Shown: positions 44,650 to 56,745 of the stretch, piece by piece | Layout of the letters: each line of letters opens with the position of its first letter | How positions within the stretch are numbered: the first letter of the stretch is position 1 | Notes under the pieces: model-generated | Database searches by the model: none | What the model was told of the DNA's origin: nothing | What the model saw: the letters and a program-made list of their open reading frames with translations, nothing else | Position numbers and translations under genes: made by a program | DNA from: Bettongia penicillata ogilbyi | Lineage: Eukaryota; Chordata; Mammalia; Diprotodontia; Potoroidae | Length of the DNA stretch: 64,000 nucleotides | Assembly (NCBI GenBank): GCA_023548195.1 | Contig: JAJHZJ010000531.1 | Location: 6,621,900 to 6,685,899, forward strand | Reading direction: 5' to 3'

Positions 44650-44791
44650 TTTGCCACTGTCTGTGGGTTTAGGAGATAGTCAGAGCAACCACTCCTGTAG
44701 AGGAGTTGAGCATTGGCTTGCACCCAGACCCAATGATCATCATTTGCTTGTACTTTGAATACAGAAACACCATTTTCTCCATTATTCTTTA
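44650..44791 (-). CDS. AHRR: AHRR, penultimate coding exon
   Basis: This 142-nt exon enters with one base from the previous exon (GTA, V) and leaves two bases (AA). It encodes [20 protein letters not shown] followed by [20 protein letters not shown] and NPQTVAK. In human AHRR the matching stretch (around SGVLVLREQTDAGRWAQV) is strongly eroded. This copy keeps the WVQANARLLY-like motif of AHR itself, the end of the PAS-B/PAC region. Acceptor AACTTTTATAG and donor GCAAA/GTAAGT are good. The phases agree with both neighbouring exons. Confidence 0.92.
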
Positions 44792-45212
44792 CTATAAAAG
44801 TTCAGAGAGAAAAAAATGTCATTGTGTGTACACTTCGCTTAACGTAACCCTCCCCCGCCATTCTGAGCAATCACAAATAAACTTAATTTCTAGTACTACT
44901 TCTTAAGCTATTCAGAAATAAGAAGGTAATAATTTTATCCACTTCAAAGACAGGGAAGGAAGTCTCCCTGCCTCATAGAAACTTAAACAGAACTACTGTC
45001 TTTTCATTTTTCTTCCCCGCACCATCACCATCACCAAAAAAAAAATTCAGATCTGTGCAATTATTATCCAAGAATAAAAGAAGATTGTAGAAAACCATAA
45101 AGCAGATATGTGCATGATAAAGGAGTCTCTATGTCTACTAAAAGGGTCAAGGTAAACAATTAAACATCTTTGCTGTTTCCTAGAATAAAGTAAGGATTTG
45201 TAAAAATTATAC
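44792..45212 (-). other. AHRR: AHRR intron, nothing recognised
   Basis: A short AT-rich intron with no repeats named. Confidence 0.7.
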
Positions 45213-45274
45213 CTCCTTGGAAATGTGCTCTTCCTTGTAGTTCAGATTCACATAGACCTGCAGTAATTTTTGCT
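45213..45274 (-). CDS. AHRR: AHRR, 62-nt coding exon
   Basis: A small exon too short to show as a long open frame. In minus sense the acceptor CTGTTTCTCACAG precedes AGCAAAAATTACTGCAGG and the donor follows CCAAGGAG as GTATAA. It encodes AKITAGLCESELQGRAHFQG, matching the LCESELHGK word of human AHRR. One base is completed from the previous exon and one passed to the next, so the frame joins cleanly to 44,650-44,791. The upstream exon was not found within the window. Confidence 0.9.
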
Positions 45275-46882
45275 CTGTGAGAAACAGAAAATATTGAAGG
45301 ATTGTGTTAATAAAATATCAAATGCAGTAATTCACAATTGAGACAATTAAGAAAAATGGGCTAATATAATTGTCTTTTTTGACTACATTTCTGAAAGTGA
45401 TCAAAAAAGCTGGACAACTGACCACGGAAAAAAACTGTGATCTTGTGATCTCATAAATGAAATGTTCTAACCAAGTCAGCTAAGCTGGATCATAGCATCT
45501 CTCACATAAAGAAGGGTGCAGAATAATAGTGATAGACTACACATAGTAGGCCCTTGTTTAATATAATGGAGAATAGGGGCTGAAATTGTCATTTTCTTGG
45601 TCCTAGGGAAGCCCAGGTGAAGAAGCCTCCCTTTTTCAATGTAGATTGGCACCTTTTCTGTAACTTAGACTCTTAGTCATCTAAAGCACTAAGAATGTCT
45701 TGTCACTTAATCAGCATATGTCACAACTAGTGTGTGAACCTGGGTTTTCCTGACTTTGTCCACTACCAGACCAACATCATCTCCTTAAAATGGTACTGTT
45801 ATTTTGTACTATCCACTGGAGGGCAGTGAAGCTCAACTTTTAGTTTCTTAAGTGGAAGTTTTTCAGAGAATTTCCTTTATTTTGTTTATGAAGGATGGAA
45901 AAAAACATGGAGAGACGAATTTCTAATTGCAAAAAGCTACAGAGCAAGGAGGATAGAAGGTAAGATAAAATCAGTAATAAACATTTTAAAGACCTTTCAT
46001 ATAAAAATTAGGAATGGGAAGGAAAATAAAGATGAAAGATACAAAAAAAGAGTATTAGCAATTTGCTGAGCACCTTTTTATTTGGGATTTCTTGTTCCTT
46101 CTAGCCATATTTCTGTAAAGCAAGTAGAGAGGAATTAACCCTGCTACATGCAGAGAGTAGGGAAGGACGAAGCAAGAGGAAGAGGGAGAGCTTAGGTTGT
46201 ATAAGCGTATACAAAAAGCAAAAGATGGAGACAAAAACAAATGAAAGGGAAAGGATTAAATATCAGTATAAAGAGTAAACAGTTGAAAATTAATGTCATA
46301 TATATTATTTGTATAAAATGGGTGCGTGAGTGTGTGTGTGTGTAATGCACACATACACATACACCTTCCTCCCCATCCTTTGTGATTCCATTAATTCAAG
46401 GAACTTGGTAGAAACTCTCTCTACATACAGGGCACACATAGATGTATACTTTTTTTATGCACAAGTCAATGTGTACATTTTGGCATGCTTTCAAATCTAT
46501 AATTTCATTCAATCATCATGACAGCCTTCACAGATTGGGCAAAAGAAATGAAATGTTATTAACCAAGTCAAATAATGGCTAGCCAAACTAGGAAAAGAAC
46601 CAGGAAAAAAGAAGATAAATTATTTTTAATAGATAAAAAATAAAAGGCTAATGAAATATATTTTTAAAAAAGGGAGAGCATGGAGGCAAAAGAAAGGCAG
46701 AAGTAAGGAATTTTGTTAGGATCACAAAAAAGCCAATGCCAGGACTCTATGTATTCTCAGAGAATGACATATAACTGAGAGTTAGTCTATGTGTTGGTAT
46801 AATACAAGAGTGCTTTTCCAGGAGTTAGCAACTGAACAAACATTCCACTTTCCTGTGTTACAATGCCATATCTTTTTTCCCC
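45275..46882 (-). other. AHRR: AHRR intron, unique to old repeats
   Basis: No exon was recognised. A MIR-like SINE in antisense lies at about 45,655-45,790. Purine-rich AT sequence follows up to the L1 at 46,883. Confidence 0.5.
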
Positions 46883-47199
46883 ACTTAAAAATATTTTATT
46901 TTTCCCAATTACACATAAAGTGGTTTTTCAACATTCATTTTTATAAGATTTTGCGTTCCAAATTTTTCTCCCTCCCTTTTCCCCTCCCTCTTTCCTAAGA
47001 AGGCAAGCAATCTGATACAGATTATACATGTACAATGCGTTAAACGTATTTCCGCATTTGTCATGTTGTGATAGAAGAACCAGAACAAAAGGGAAAAACC
47101 ATGAGGAAAAAAATAACCAAAAAAAAGTGAATACAGTGTGCTTTGATCTGCATTCAGACTCCACACTTCTTTCTCTGGATAGCATTTTCCACTGAGTCT

Positions 47200-50100
47200 T
47201 TTGGAACTGTCTTGGATCACTTTATTGCTGGAAGAGCTAAGTCAATCAAAGCTGATCCTCCCACAATGTGGCTGTTACTATGTACACTGTTGCACTGTTC
47301 TTCTGGTTCTGCTCACTTCACTCAGCATCAGCTCAGGTAAATCTTTCCAGGTTTTTCTGAAACCCACCTGCTCACCGTTTCTTATAGCACAATAGTGTTC
47401 CATTACATTTGTATACCACGATTTGTTCAGCTACTCCCCAGCTGACGGACATCCTCTCAATTTCCAAATCTTTGCCACCACAAAAAGGGATGCTGTAAAT
47501 ATTTCTGTACATGTGAGTCCTTTCCCTGTTTTTATTTTAGATCTCTTTGGGATACCGACCTAGTAGTGGTATTATTGGATGAAAGGGTACGCACAGTTTG
47601 GTTGCCCTTTGGGCATAGTTTGCTCTCCAGAATGGTTAGATCAGTTCACAACTCCACCAACAAAGCATTAGTGTTCCAATCTTCCCATATCTTCTCCAAT
47701 ATTTATCATTTTACTTTTATGTCATATTAGCCAATCTGACAGGTGTGAGGTGGTATCTCAGAGTTGTTTTGATTTGCATCTCTCTAATCAATCGTGATTT
47801 AGATCATTTTTTCATATGACTATAGATAGCTTTAATCTCTTCATCTGAAAACTGCCTGTTCATATCCTTTGACTATCTATTGGGGAATGAGTTGTATTCT
47901 TATAAATTTGATTCAGTTCTCTTTATGTTTTAGAAATGAGGCCTTTGTCAGAAACACTTGCTACAAAAACTTTTTCCAAGATTTCTGTTTTCTTATTAAT
48001 CTTGCTTGCCCTGATTCTGTTTATACAAAACTTTAAAATTTAAAGTAATCCAAATGATCCACTTTGTATTTCATAATGCTATCTCTTATTTAGTCATACA
48101 TTCTTCCCTTCTGCACAGATTGGACAGGTTAGCCATTTTTTACTCTCCTAATATGCTTATAGTATCACCCATTATGTCTAAATCATGTACCCATTTTGAC
48201 CTTATCTTGATACACGAAGTGAGATGTTGATCTATGCCTAGGTTCTGTCATACTAATTTTATAGTTTTCCCAGCAGTTTTTGTCAAATAGTGAGTCTAAC
48301 TTATTCCAGAATCTGAAGTCTTTGGATTTATAAAACAGTAAGGTACTACAGTCATTAGCTACTGTGTCTTGCATAGCTAACCTGTTCCACCAATCTGGTA
48401 CTATGCCAGTACCAAAGAGTTTTAATGATTGCTACTTTATAGTATAGTTTTAGATCTAGTATGGGTAGGCCACCTTCCTTTGCATTTTTTTCACTAATTT
48501 CCTTCATATTCTTGACCTTTTGTTCTTCCAGATGAATTCTGTTACATTTTTCTAGCTTTATAGATAATTTTTGGTTATCTGATTGCTATGGCACTGAATA
48601 AATAAACTGATTTGGGTAGACTTGTCATTTTTATTGCACATTTCAGCCTACCCATGAGCAACTGATATTTTTCCAATTATTTAGCTCTGACTTCATTTGT
48701 ACGAGAAATGTTTTATAATTGTGTTTATTTACTTCCTGGGTTTGTTTTGTCAGGTAGACTCTGAAATATTTTATACTGTCTACAGTTATTTCAAATGTAA
48801 TTTCTCTATCTCCTGCTACTCGGTTTTGTTGGCAATAAAAAGAAATGTTAATGATTTATATGGGTTTCTTTTATATCTTACAGTTGTGCTAAAGTTGTTC
48901 ATTATTTCAAGTAGTCTTTTAGTTGATTTTCTACAATTCTTTAAGTATACTCTCATATCATCTGCAAAGAGTAATAGTTTGGTTCCTCATGGCCAATTTT
49001 AATTTTGTCAATGTCTTTTTCTTCTTGTATTGCTAAAGCAAACATTTCCAATATAATACTGAATAATAGTGGTGATAAGGGGCATCCTTGTTTCGCTCCT
49101 AATCTTACTGGGAAAGCTGCTAGCTTATCCAATACTGATAATGCTTGCTGGTGGTTTTGGATAGATACTACTTATCATTTTAAGAAAAACTCCATTTATT
49201 CTTACGCCCTATAGTGTTTTTTTTAAGAAATGAGTGCTGTATTCTGTCAAAAGCTTTTTTTTTTTGCATCTATTGAGATAATCATAAGATTTCTATTAGT
49301 TTTGTATTGATATGGTCCATTATGTGCTGATAGTTTTCCTAATATTCATCCAGTCCTGCATTCCTGGTATAGATCCCACCTGGTCATAGTATTTTATCCT
49401 CATGATAAACTGCTATGAATTTTGTGTTAATATTTAATTTAAATTTTTTGCATCAATATTCATTAAGGACATTGGTCTATAATTTTCCTTCTCTGTTTTG
49501 GCTCTTCTTCATTTAGGCATCAGCACTGTATTTGTTAAGATACCTTCTTTGCCCATTTTCCCAGGCAGATTATATAGTCCTGAATGAATTGTTTTTAAAT
49601 GTTTTATAGAATTCCCTTGGTAAATATATCTGGCCCTGGAGATTTTTTCTTAGAGAGTTTATTGATAGCCTGTTCAATTTCTTTTTGTAAAATGTATTTT
49701 AGTTATAAAATTTATAAATTTATTCATAAAAATTTTACTTCATCTTCTGTTAATCCGGACAGTTTATATTTTTGTAATATTCATCCATTTGACGCAGATT
49801 ATCAGATTTATTGGCATGAAGTTAGCAAAAAACTAATTACTTATTGCTTCTATTTCCTCTTCACTGGTGGTGAATTCACCCTTTTCATTTTTGATACTGG
49901 TAGTTTTGTTTTCTTCCTTCTTTAAAAATCCAATTAACTAAAGGTTTATCTACTTTATTGTTTATTTTTTCCACAAAACCAGCTTTCAGTTTTATTAGTT
50001 CAATAGTTTTCTTTTAATTTTATTAATCTCTCCTTTTATTTTCATAATTTCTAATTTTGTATTTAATTGGGGATTTTTAATTTGCCATTTTTCTGGCTTT

Positions 50101-51018
50101 TTTAGTTGCATGACCAATTCAGTGATCTCCTCTTTCTTTAAAAAAAATAATTTCTAAGAACTGCTTTGGCTGAATCCCATAAATTTTGTTATGTTGTTTC
50201 ACTACTGTAATTCTCTTTGATGAAATTATTGACTGTTTCTATGATTTGTTGTTTAATCCACTCATTTTCATTGTTTCACTACTGTAATTCTCTTTGATGA
50301 AATTATTGATTGTTTCTATGATTTGTTGTTTAATCCACTCATTTTCTAGGATTAGATTATTTCATTTCCAATTAATTTTTAGTCTATCTGCCATGGTCCT
50401 TTATTACATATAATTTTTATTACAGCATAATCTGAAAAGGATGAACTGAATATTTCTGCCTTTCTGCATTTAATTGTGACATTTTTATATCCTACTACAT
50501 GGTCAATTTTTGTGTAGGTTCCATATACCACTGAGACAAATGTATATTCCCTTCTATCCCCATTCAATTTTCTTCAACGGTCTAGCATAGCTAACTTTTC
50601 TAAAATCTTATTCTTCTCCTTAACTTCTTTATTTTATAGTTAGTTGAAAGGGGGATGTTAAGGTTCCCCACTAGTAAAATTTTGCTATCTGTTTTTTCTT
50701 AACTCACTTAACTTCTCTACAAATTTGGATGCTATACCATTTGGCACATACATAATTAGTACTGATATTACTTCATTGTCTATGATACCTTTTAATAAGA
50801 TGTTGTTTCCTTCCTTGTCTCTTTTAACTGGATCTACTGAGATCAGGATTGCTACCCCTGCTGAAGCATAGTACATTCTGTTCCAGAATTTTTTCTCTAT
50901 ATGTATCTCTCTGCTTCAAATATGTTTCTTGTAAACAACATATTTTAGGATTCAGGTTTTTAATCCACTCCGCTATCTGTTTCTGTTTTATGGGAGAATT
51001 CATCCCATTCATATTCAC
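47200..51018 (-). pseudogene. L1 ORF2 (endonuclease and reverse transcriptase), inactive
   Basis: It starts near 51,018 with MNGMNSPIKQKQIAEWIKN and CCLQETYL, the start of the AP-like endonuclease with its catalytic Glu. SAGVAILIS follows at about 50,870. The reverse transcriptase core LLFADD is visible at 48,957-48,975 (FADD codons at 48,957-48,968). The frame is broken many times, and a 77-bp tandem duplication at 50,196-50,349 adds a further shift. It is non-functional. Confidence 0.85.
50196..50349 (+). repeat. 77-bp tandem duplication inside L1 ORF2
   Basis: Unit one (50,196-50,272) and unit two (50,273-50,349) both begin GTTTCACTACTGTAATTCTC and run through TTTGTTGTTTAATCCACTC. They differ at very few positions (for example GACTG versus GATTG). 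Confidence 0.9.
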
Positions 51019-53048
51019 AGTTATGATTACTGTGTATTTCTCTCCATCCTACTTTTTCCCTCTTTATATGTTTCTCTCCCTTTTCACTGTCCCTCCTCAC
51101 CAATGTTTTGCTTTTGACCACTGCCTCCCTCAATTTGCCCTTCCTTCTATCAGCCCCTCATCCTTTTTTCTTTCCCTTCCCCCCTCTTACTTCCCTATAG
51201 GGTAAAATAAATTCCTATACTCAACTGAGTATGCATGTTATTTCCTCTTCAAGCCAAATGCCATGAGAGTAAAGTTCAAACAATGCTCACCTCCTCCCTT
51301 CTTTCCCTCTACTGAAATAGGCCTTTTATGCCTCTTCATGTGATATAATTTACCCTATTCTCCCTCCACCTTTCCTCTTCTCCAAGTATAATCCTTTTTT
51401 AACCTATTAATTTTTTTATATCCTCACATCAAAGTCAACTTATACCCATACCCTCTGTCTGTGGATACTCCTTCTAACTACCCTAATAGAGATGCAGTTC
51501 TCAAGAGTTAAAAAAAATCATTTTCTCACATAGAGACATAAATAGTTTAACTTACTGAATAGCATTTTTTCCTTCCTGTTTACCTTTTTATGCTTCTCTT
51601 GAGTCTTGTGTTTGACTATCAAGTTTTCTATTCAGCTCTGGTCTTTTCATCAGGAAAGTTTGAAAATCTACTTCGTCGAATATCCATCTTTTCCTCTGAA
51701 AGATTATGCTCAACTTTACTGAGTAGTTGATTCTTGATTGTAATCCAAGTTTCTTTGCCTTCTGGAATATCTTATTCCAAGCCCTCTGATACTTTGATAT
51801 AGAAGCTGCTAAACCCTATGTAATCTTGACTGTGGTTCCTTGGTATGTGAATTGCTTCTTTCTGGCTCCTTGCAATATGTTCTACTTGACCTGATAATTC
51901 TGGAATTTGGTTACAATATTCTTGGGAGTTTTCATTTTGAGATCTCTTTCAGTAGGTGATTGGTGGATTCTTTCAATGACTATTTTACCCCTGATTCTAG
52001 GATACAGACTAATTTTCCTTGATAATTTCTTGGAAGATGCTGTACATGGCTTTCATTTAATTCTTAAATTATCTCTCCTGGATCTATTTTCCAGGTCCAT
52101 TGTTTCTCCAGTGAGGTTCATTTTCTTCAATTTTTTCATGCTTTTGATTTTGTTGGACTGATTGTTGATGTCTTATAGGGTCATTAGCTTCCATTTTCCC
52201 AATTTTAATTTTTTAATTTTTAATTTTTTTATTTAACTTTTTACAATTTATTTTCACAAAATTTTGGGTTCCAAATTTTCTCCCCATTTTCCCCTCCCCC
52301 CAACCCCAATACATCAAGCATTCTAATTTTCCCTATCACCAATCTGCCCTCTCTTCTATCATCCCTCCCTTCTCTTGTCCCCATCTTCTCTTTTGTCTTG
52401 TAGGGCCAGATGACTGTCTATCCCCCATTAACTGTATTTCTTATTTCCTAGTAGCAAGAACGATACTCAACAGTTGTTCCTAAAACTTTGAGTTCCAAAT
52501 TCTCCCCATCCCTCCCTCCCTACCCATTCCCTTTGGGAAGGCAGGCAATTCAATATAGGCCATATCTGTGTAGTTTTGCAAATGACTTCGATAACAGTCA
52601 TGTTGTATAAGACTAACTGTATTTCTCTCCATCCTATTCTGCCCCCCATTGTTTCTATTCTGTCTTTTGATCCTGTCCCTCCCCAAGAGTGTTGACCTCA
52701 AATTGCTCCCTTCTTCCATTGCCCTCCCTTCCATCATCCCTCCCTCCCTGCTTATCTCCTTCTTCCCCATTTTTCTGTACTGTAAGATAAGTTTTCATAC
52801 CAAAATGAGTGTGCATTTTACTCCTTCCTTTAGTCAAATGTGATGCGGGTAAACTTCATGTTTTTTTCTCAGCTCTCCTCTTTTTCCCTCCACTAAAAAG
52901 TCTCCTGCTTGCCTCTTGAATGAGATATAATTAACCCCATTCCATTTCACCCTCTCTCCTCCCACTACATTTCTCTCTCACCATTTACCTTAATTTCTTT
53001 TAAGATATGGTCCCATCCTATTCAATTCACTCTGTGCTCTCTGTCTCT

Positions 53049-53117
53049 GTGTGTGAATATTTGTGTGTATGTGTGCATGCATGTACATGTGTGTGCGTGT
53101 GTGCGTGTACATCTGTG
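53049..53117 (+). repeat. TG-rich microsatellite within LINE
   Basis: GTGTGTGAATATTTGTGTGT and related words, longer than the equivalent run at 24,989. Confidence 0.85.
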
Positions 53118-53253
53118 TGGTCCCACCAACTACCCAGATACTGAAAAGTTTTAAGAGTTACAAATATTGTCTTTCCATGTAGGAATGTAAACAGTTCACC
53201 TTTGGTAAGTCCCTTATGACTTCCCTTTGCTGTTTACTTTTTCATGTTTCTTC

Positions 53254-54357
53254 TCATTCTTGTGTTTGAAAGTCAGATTTTCTTTTCAGCTCTGGTCTTT
53301 TCATCAAGAATGCTTGAAAGTCCTCTGTTTCATTGAAACACCATATTTTCCCCTGAAGTATTATACTCAGTTTTGCTGAGTAGGTGATTCTTGGTTTGAG
53401 TCCTAGTTCCTTTGACTTCTGGAATATCCTATTCCATGCCCTTTGATCCCTTAATGTAGAAGCTGCTAGATCTTGTGTTATCCTGATTGTATTTCCACGA
53501 TACTGGAATTGTTTCTTTCTAGCTGCTTGCAAGATTTTCTCCTTGACCTGGGAACTCTGGAATTTGACCACAATGTTCCTAGGAGTTTCTCTTTTTGGAT
53601 CTCTTTCAGGTGGTGATCGATGGATTCCTTGAATACTTATTTTCCCCTCTGGTTCTAGAATATCAGGGCAGTTTTCCTCAATGATTTCATGGAAGATGAT
53701 GTCTAGGCTCTTTTTTTGATCATGACTTTCACGTAGTCCTATAATTTTTAAATTATCTCTCCTGGATCTATTTTTCAGGTCAGCTCTTTTTCCAATGAGA
53801 TATTTCACATTCTCTTCCATTTTTTCATTCTTTTGGTTTTGTTTTGTGATTTCTTGGTTTCTCAGAAAGTCATTAGCCTCCATCCCTTCCATTCTAATTT
53901 TGAGGGAACTATTTTCTTCAGTGAGCTTTTGAACCTCTTTTTCCATTTGGCTATTTCTGCTTTTGAAAGCCTTCTTCTCCTCATTGGCTTTTTGAACCTC
54001 TTTTGCCAATTTAGTGAGACTATTTTTCAAGGTGTTCTTTTCTTCAGCATTTTTTGGGTCTCCTTTAGCAAGGTGTTGGCCTGCTTTCCATGCTTTTCTT
54101 GCATCTCTCTCATTTCTCTTCCCAGTTTTTCCTCCACCTGTCTAACTTGATTTTCAAAATCCTTTTTGAGCTTTTCCATGGCCTGAGCCCACTGGACATC
54201 CACCTCGGATGTCTGGGATAGAGAGGCCCTGACCTCCACGTCTTTCTCCGATGGCAGGCATTGTACTTCGTCATCAGAAATTAAGGGGGGGAAGGAACAT
54301 CTCTTCCCCAATAAAGTAGCTCTCTATGGTCTTATTCTGCTTCCTTTTTCTGGCCAT
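53254..54357 (-). pseudogene. L1-type ORF1, two frameshifts
   Basis: It starts MARKRKQNKTIESYF (ATG at 54,355-54,357) and ends KSDFQTQE. The coiled coil, RRM (NLKIIGLRESHDQ) and C-terminal domain (KEKILQAARKKQFQYRG) are present. One shift lies in a G7 run near 54,286 and one in a T6 run near 54,048, where the intact copy at 25,159 has seven T. It keeps the HEIIEENC segment of the RRM that the intact copy has lost, giving about 366 codons if the shifts are ignored. Confidence 0.88.
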
Positions 54358-54524
54358 TTTCCCAGCCAGTTACCTGATTTCTGAGATTCCTCTCCACCCC
54401 TGCCTAGATCTGCCCAGCTAGTGCTGGGGTCAAATGCTGCTTCCCAGTCTCAGGGCTATCTGTGGCGGGTTCAGCTGCTATTCAATGGGAGCTTAAGTCT
54501 GTTGCTGGGGTGGGGGCAGGGCCG

Positions 54525-54660
54525 CCTCCCAGGCTCAGTACCCTCAGGGACTTTATGCAGAGACCTTCAGTGATGGAGCAGGTGGGGGCAGGGCTGCCTC
54601 CCAAGCTCAGCTCCATCAGGGGGTTTATGCAGAGACCTGAACTTCTGCCTGCTGCTCTGG
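54525..54660 (-). repeat. Two tandem 72-bp units in LINE 5' UTR
   Basis: CCTCCCAGGCTCAGTACCCT at 54,525 and CCTCCCAAGCTCAGCTCCAT at 54,597, each followed by TTTATGCAGAGACCT. They are homologous to the three units at 26,374-26,580. Confidence 0.8.
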
Positions 54661-55091
54661 GAGTCCCGGGCCACCACTACTGCCCCCGCCGCTGCCTCCC
54701 GAGGGGGCCCGAGTCATGGAGACACCCCGCTCCCCTCTCAGCCAGCCCAGACGTCTCTCTCACTGACCTGTAGCGTCTGTGGGCAGAGGGACCTTCCCGG
54801 CCGACAGAGATTCTGTCCCTGAAGGCTGCTCGGATCTGCTCCTCTGGGGCCACGGCCAGGGAAGCACTGGGGTGGGCTCTGCTTTCCGGGGCATGACGGA
54901 CCCCTGGGGACCACTCTCCAGGGCTCTCTGGAACGGAAATCTCTTCCACTGTGTTTCTGTGCACCTTGCAGTGATCCAGAATTTGTGGGAAGTTCTTCTT
55001 ACAGGAAATTTATGGGCTGTGGATTTGGAGCTAGCATACGTGAGTCTTTCTACTCCACCATCTTGACTCCTCCCCCCCAATTTTAATTTTT

Positions 55092-56003
55092 AAGGAACTA
55101 TTGTTTTCAATTAGCTTTTGTACCTCCTTTTCCATTTGGCCAATTGTATTTTTAGAGAATTGTTTTCTTCAGTCAGTTTGTGTCTTCCTTTTCCAAGCTG
55201 TTGATTTTCTCTTGAATAACTCTCATTTCTTTTCCCATTTTTTCTTCTACCCCTCTTATTTTATTTTTAAAATCCCTTTTGAGTTTTTGCAGGAAGGATT
55301 TTCGGTCTGGAGACCAATTCATCTTCCCCTTTGAGGCTTCACATGTTGGCATTTGACACTGTTGTCCTTTTTTGAGTTTGTGTTTTGACCTCTGTCACCA
55401 CAATAGCTTTCTATAGTTGGGGCTCTTTTCTGTTTGTTTACTCATTTTTAGCCTATTTTGTGATTAAATTTTAAAGAACAGTTCTCCCTCCTCCTGGGAC
55501 ACAGAGGGCACTGTCCCAAGCTTCTTGTGCTGGGGACCATGGGCCTGTTCACTGGTCTTCTGCACTAGGACCTCAGGTGTTGGCAACTTATCCACTGCAG
55601 TGGGGTGGCCTGGCCTACTCAAGCCTGTTGTGCCGGGGTTCTGGGGCTGGCAACTGACCTTCTGCACTGGAGCTGGAAGCCTCACAGCTGGCCTGGTGTG
55701 CCACTAACCTGCTGAACCAGGACCGAGAATCCTCAGCTGCTGATCTGCGTGGTGGCTAAGAGTCTCCCACCGGCTTACCCAGACGCTGCCTGTGCTGGGT
55801 TGTGCTCCCTTTTTACCCAAGTGAGACAGATCTGTCTTAAAGTCCTTCTAAGTTATCTTAGGCTGGAAAATGGTTTCATTCTTTTTTTTTTGTAGTTTTG
55901 TCACTCCAGAATCTGTTTAGAAGCTTAATTTAATGTTTTTCCAAAGGAAGGAGGGGAGAGCTCAGAGAACTTCCTCACTTTTCTCCACCATTTTGGCTCT
56001 GCC
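55092..56003 (-). mobile_element. Full-length L1, 5' part (5' UTR and ORF1 start)
   Basis: This is the continuation of the L1 split by the nested LINE. It carries the 5' terminus (CCAAAATGGTGGAG in minus sense, ending near 56,003), about 560 nt of 5' UTR, and the ORF1 start at 55,443-55,445 (MSKQTEKSPNYRK). A TGA follows soon after, and the coiled-coil part (RDFKNKIRGVEEKMGKEM) is near 55,250. ORF1 is dead. Confidence 0.82.
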
Positions 56004-56184
56004 TTCTATATTACTATATCTAGCAGTAAAACTGACCAATGAAGGTATGGGCTTTATTCTGAGACACCTTTGCATTCTTGAGTTCATTCCCTGAGAGTTC
56101 CAGAACTGGAAAGTCACTGGTAAAACAGAGGCAGAGGGGAAAAATCTGGCATTTCTGACAAAAGCTCCACACTTTGGAAGATGT

Positions 56185-56745
56185 TAACATGTTTTGAGAA
56201 CTGTCCTTCCAGGTTTAATATGGCAGGGTATGGCCTTGACCATGCACCCTCCCTATTTTGTACATACAGCAACAGTAGTATCAATTGGGAAATGGCTGAA
56301 CAAGTTGTGGCATATGATTGTCATGGAATCTTATTGTGCTATAAGAAATGATGAGCAACATGGTTTCAGAAAAACCTAGACGCTGTATATAAACTGATGA
56401 AAAGTGAAGTAAGCAGAAGCAGAGAGCACTGTACACAGTAACAGCAATGTTATAAAGATGACCAACTGTGAGACACTTAGTGACTCTAACAAACGCAATG
56501 AGCCAAGACAATTCCATGACATATGCTCTCACCTCTAGAGAGACAACTGATGAACTCGGAGTGCAGATGGAAATATGCTTTTTTTTTTCATTTTCTTGAT
56601 TTTTTGGCTTTTCTTTTGTAACATCTCTAATATGGAAATGTGTTCTGCATGACTTTACATGTATAACTGATACCATATTTTTTTATTTTCACAATACCTG
56701 GGAGAGGGGCTAGGGAGCAGAGAATCTGGAATGTGAAATTAAAAA
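56185..56745 (+). mobile_element. 5'-truncated L1 3' end, sense
   Basis: ORF2 tail words ATTGGGAAATGGCTGAACAA, TTATTGTGCTATAAGAAATG and GAAGTAAGCAGAAGCAGAGA are followed by 3' UTR words TGATGAACTCGGAGTGCAGA and TCTGGAATGTGAAATTAAAA. It is antisense to AHRR. Confidence 0.8.

Larger units (their letters stand above)
46883..52213 (-). mobile_element. Full-length L1, 3' part (ORF1 3' end, spacer, ORF2, 3' UTR)
   Basis: An L1 runs right to left from a 5' terminus at about 56,003 to a 3' end at 46,883 (AATTGGGAAAAATAAAATATTTTTAAG in minus sense). It is interrupted by another LINE at 52,214-55,075. This left piece contains the end of ORF1 (52,213-51,605), an inter-ORF spacer of about 600 nt, ORF2 from about 51,018, and the 3' UTR from about 47,200. 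Flanking duplications could not be resolved. Confidence 0.85.
52214..55075 (-). mobile_element. ORF1-only LINE (HAL1-like) nested in L1, 2.86 kb
   Basis: This is a sister of the element at 24,158-27,037. Identical 16-base flanks CCCAATTTTAATTTTT occur at 52,198-52,213 and 55,076-55,091, the right one continuing into the interrupted L1 ORF1. The leading C residues could be shared with the element's G-rich 5' end. Order in minus sense: 5' terminus with GTCAAGATGGTGGAG, GC-rich 5' UTR with two 72-bp units, ORF1 with two frameshifts, TG microsatellite, inter-ORF-like spacer, L1-type 3' UTR and AT-rich tail. No ORF2. Confidence 0.87.

Noticed and set aside
46883..56003. Target-site duplication of the full-length L1
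   Set aside because: Only short shared words such as ATATCT were visible near the two ends, which is too weak to call.
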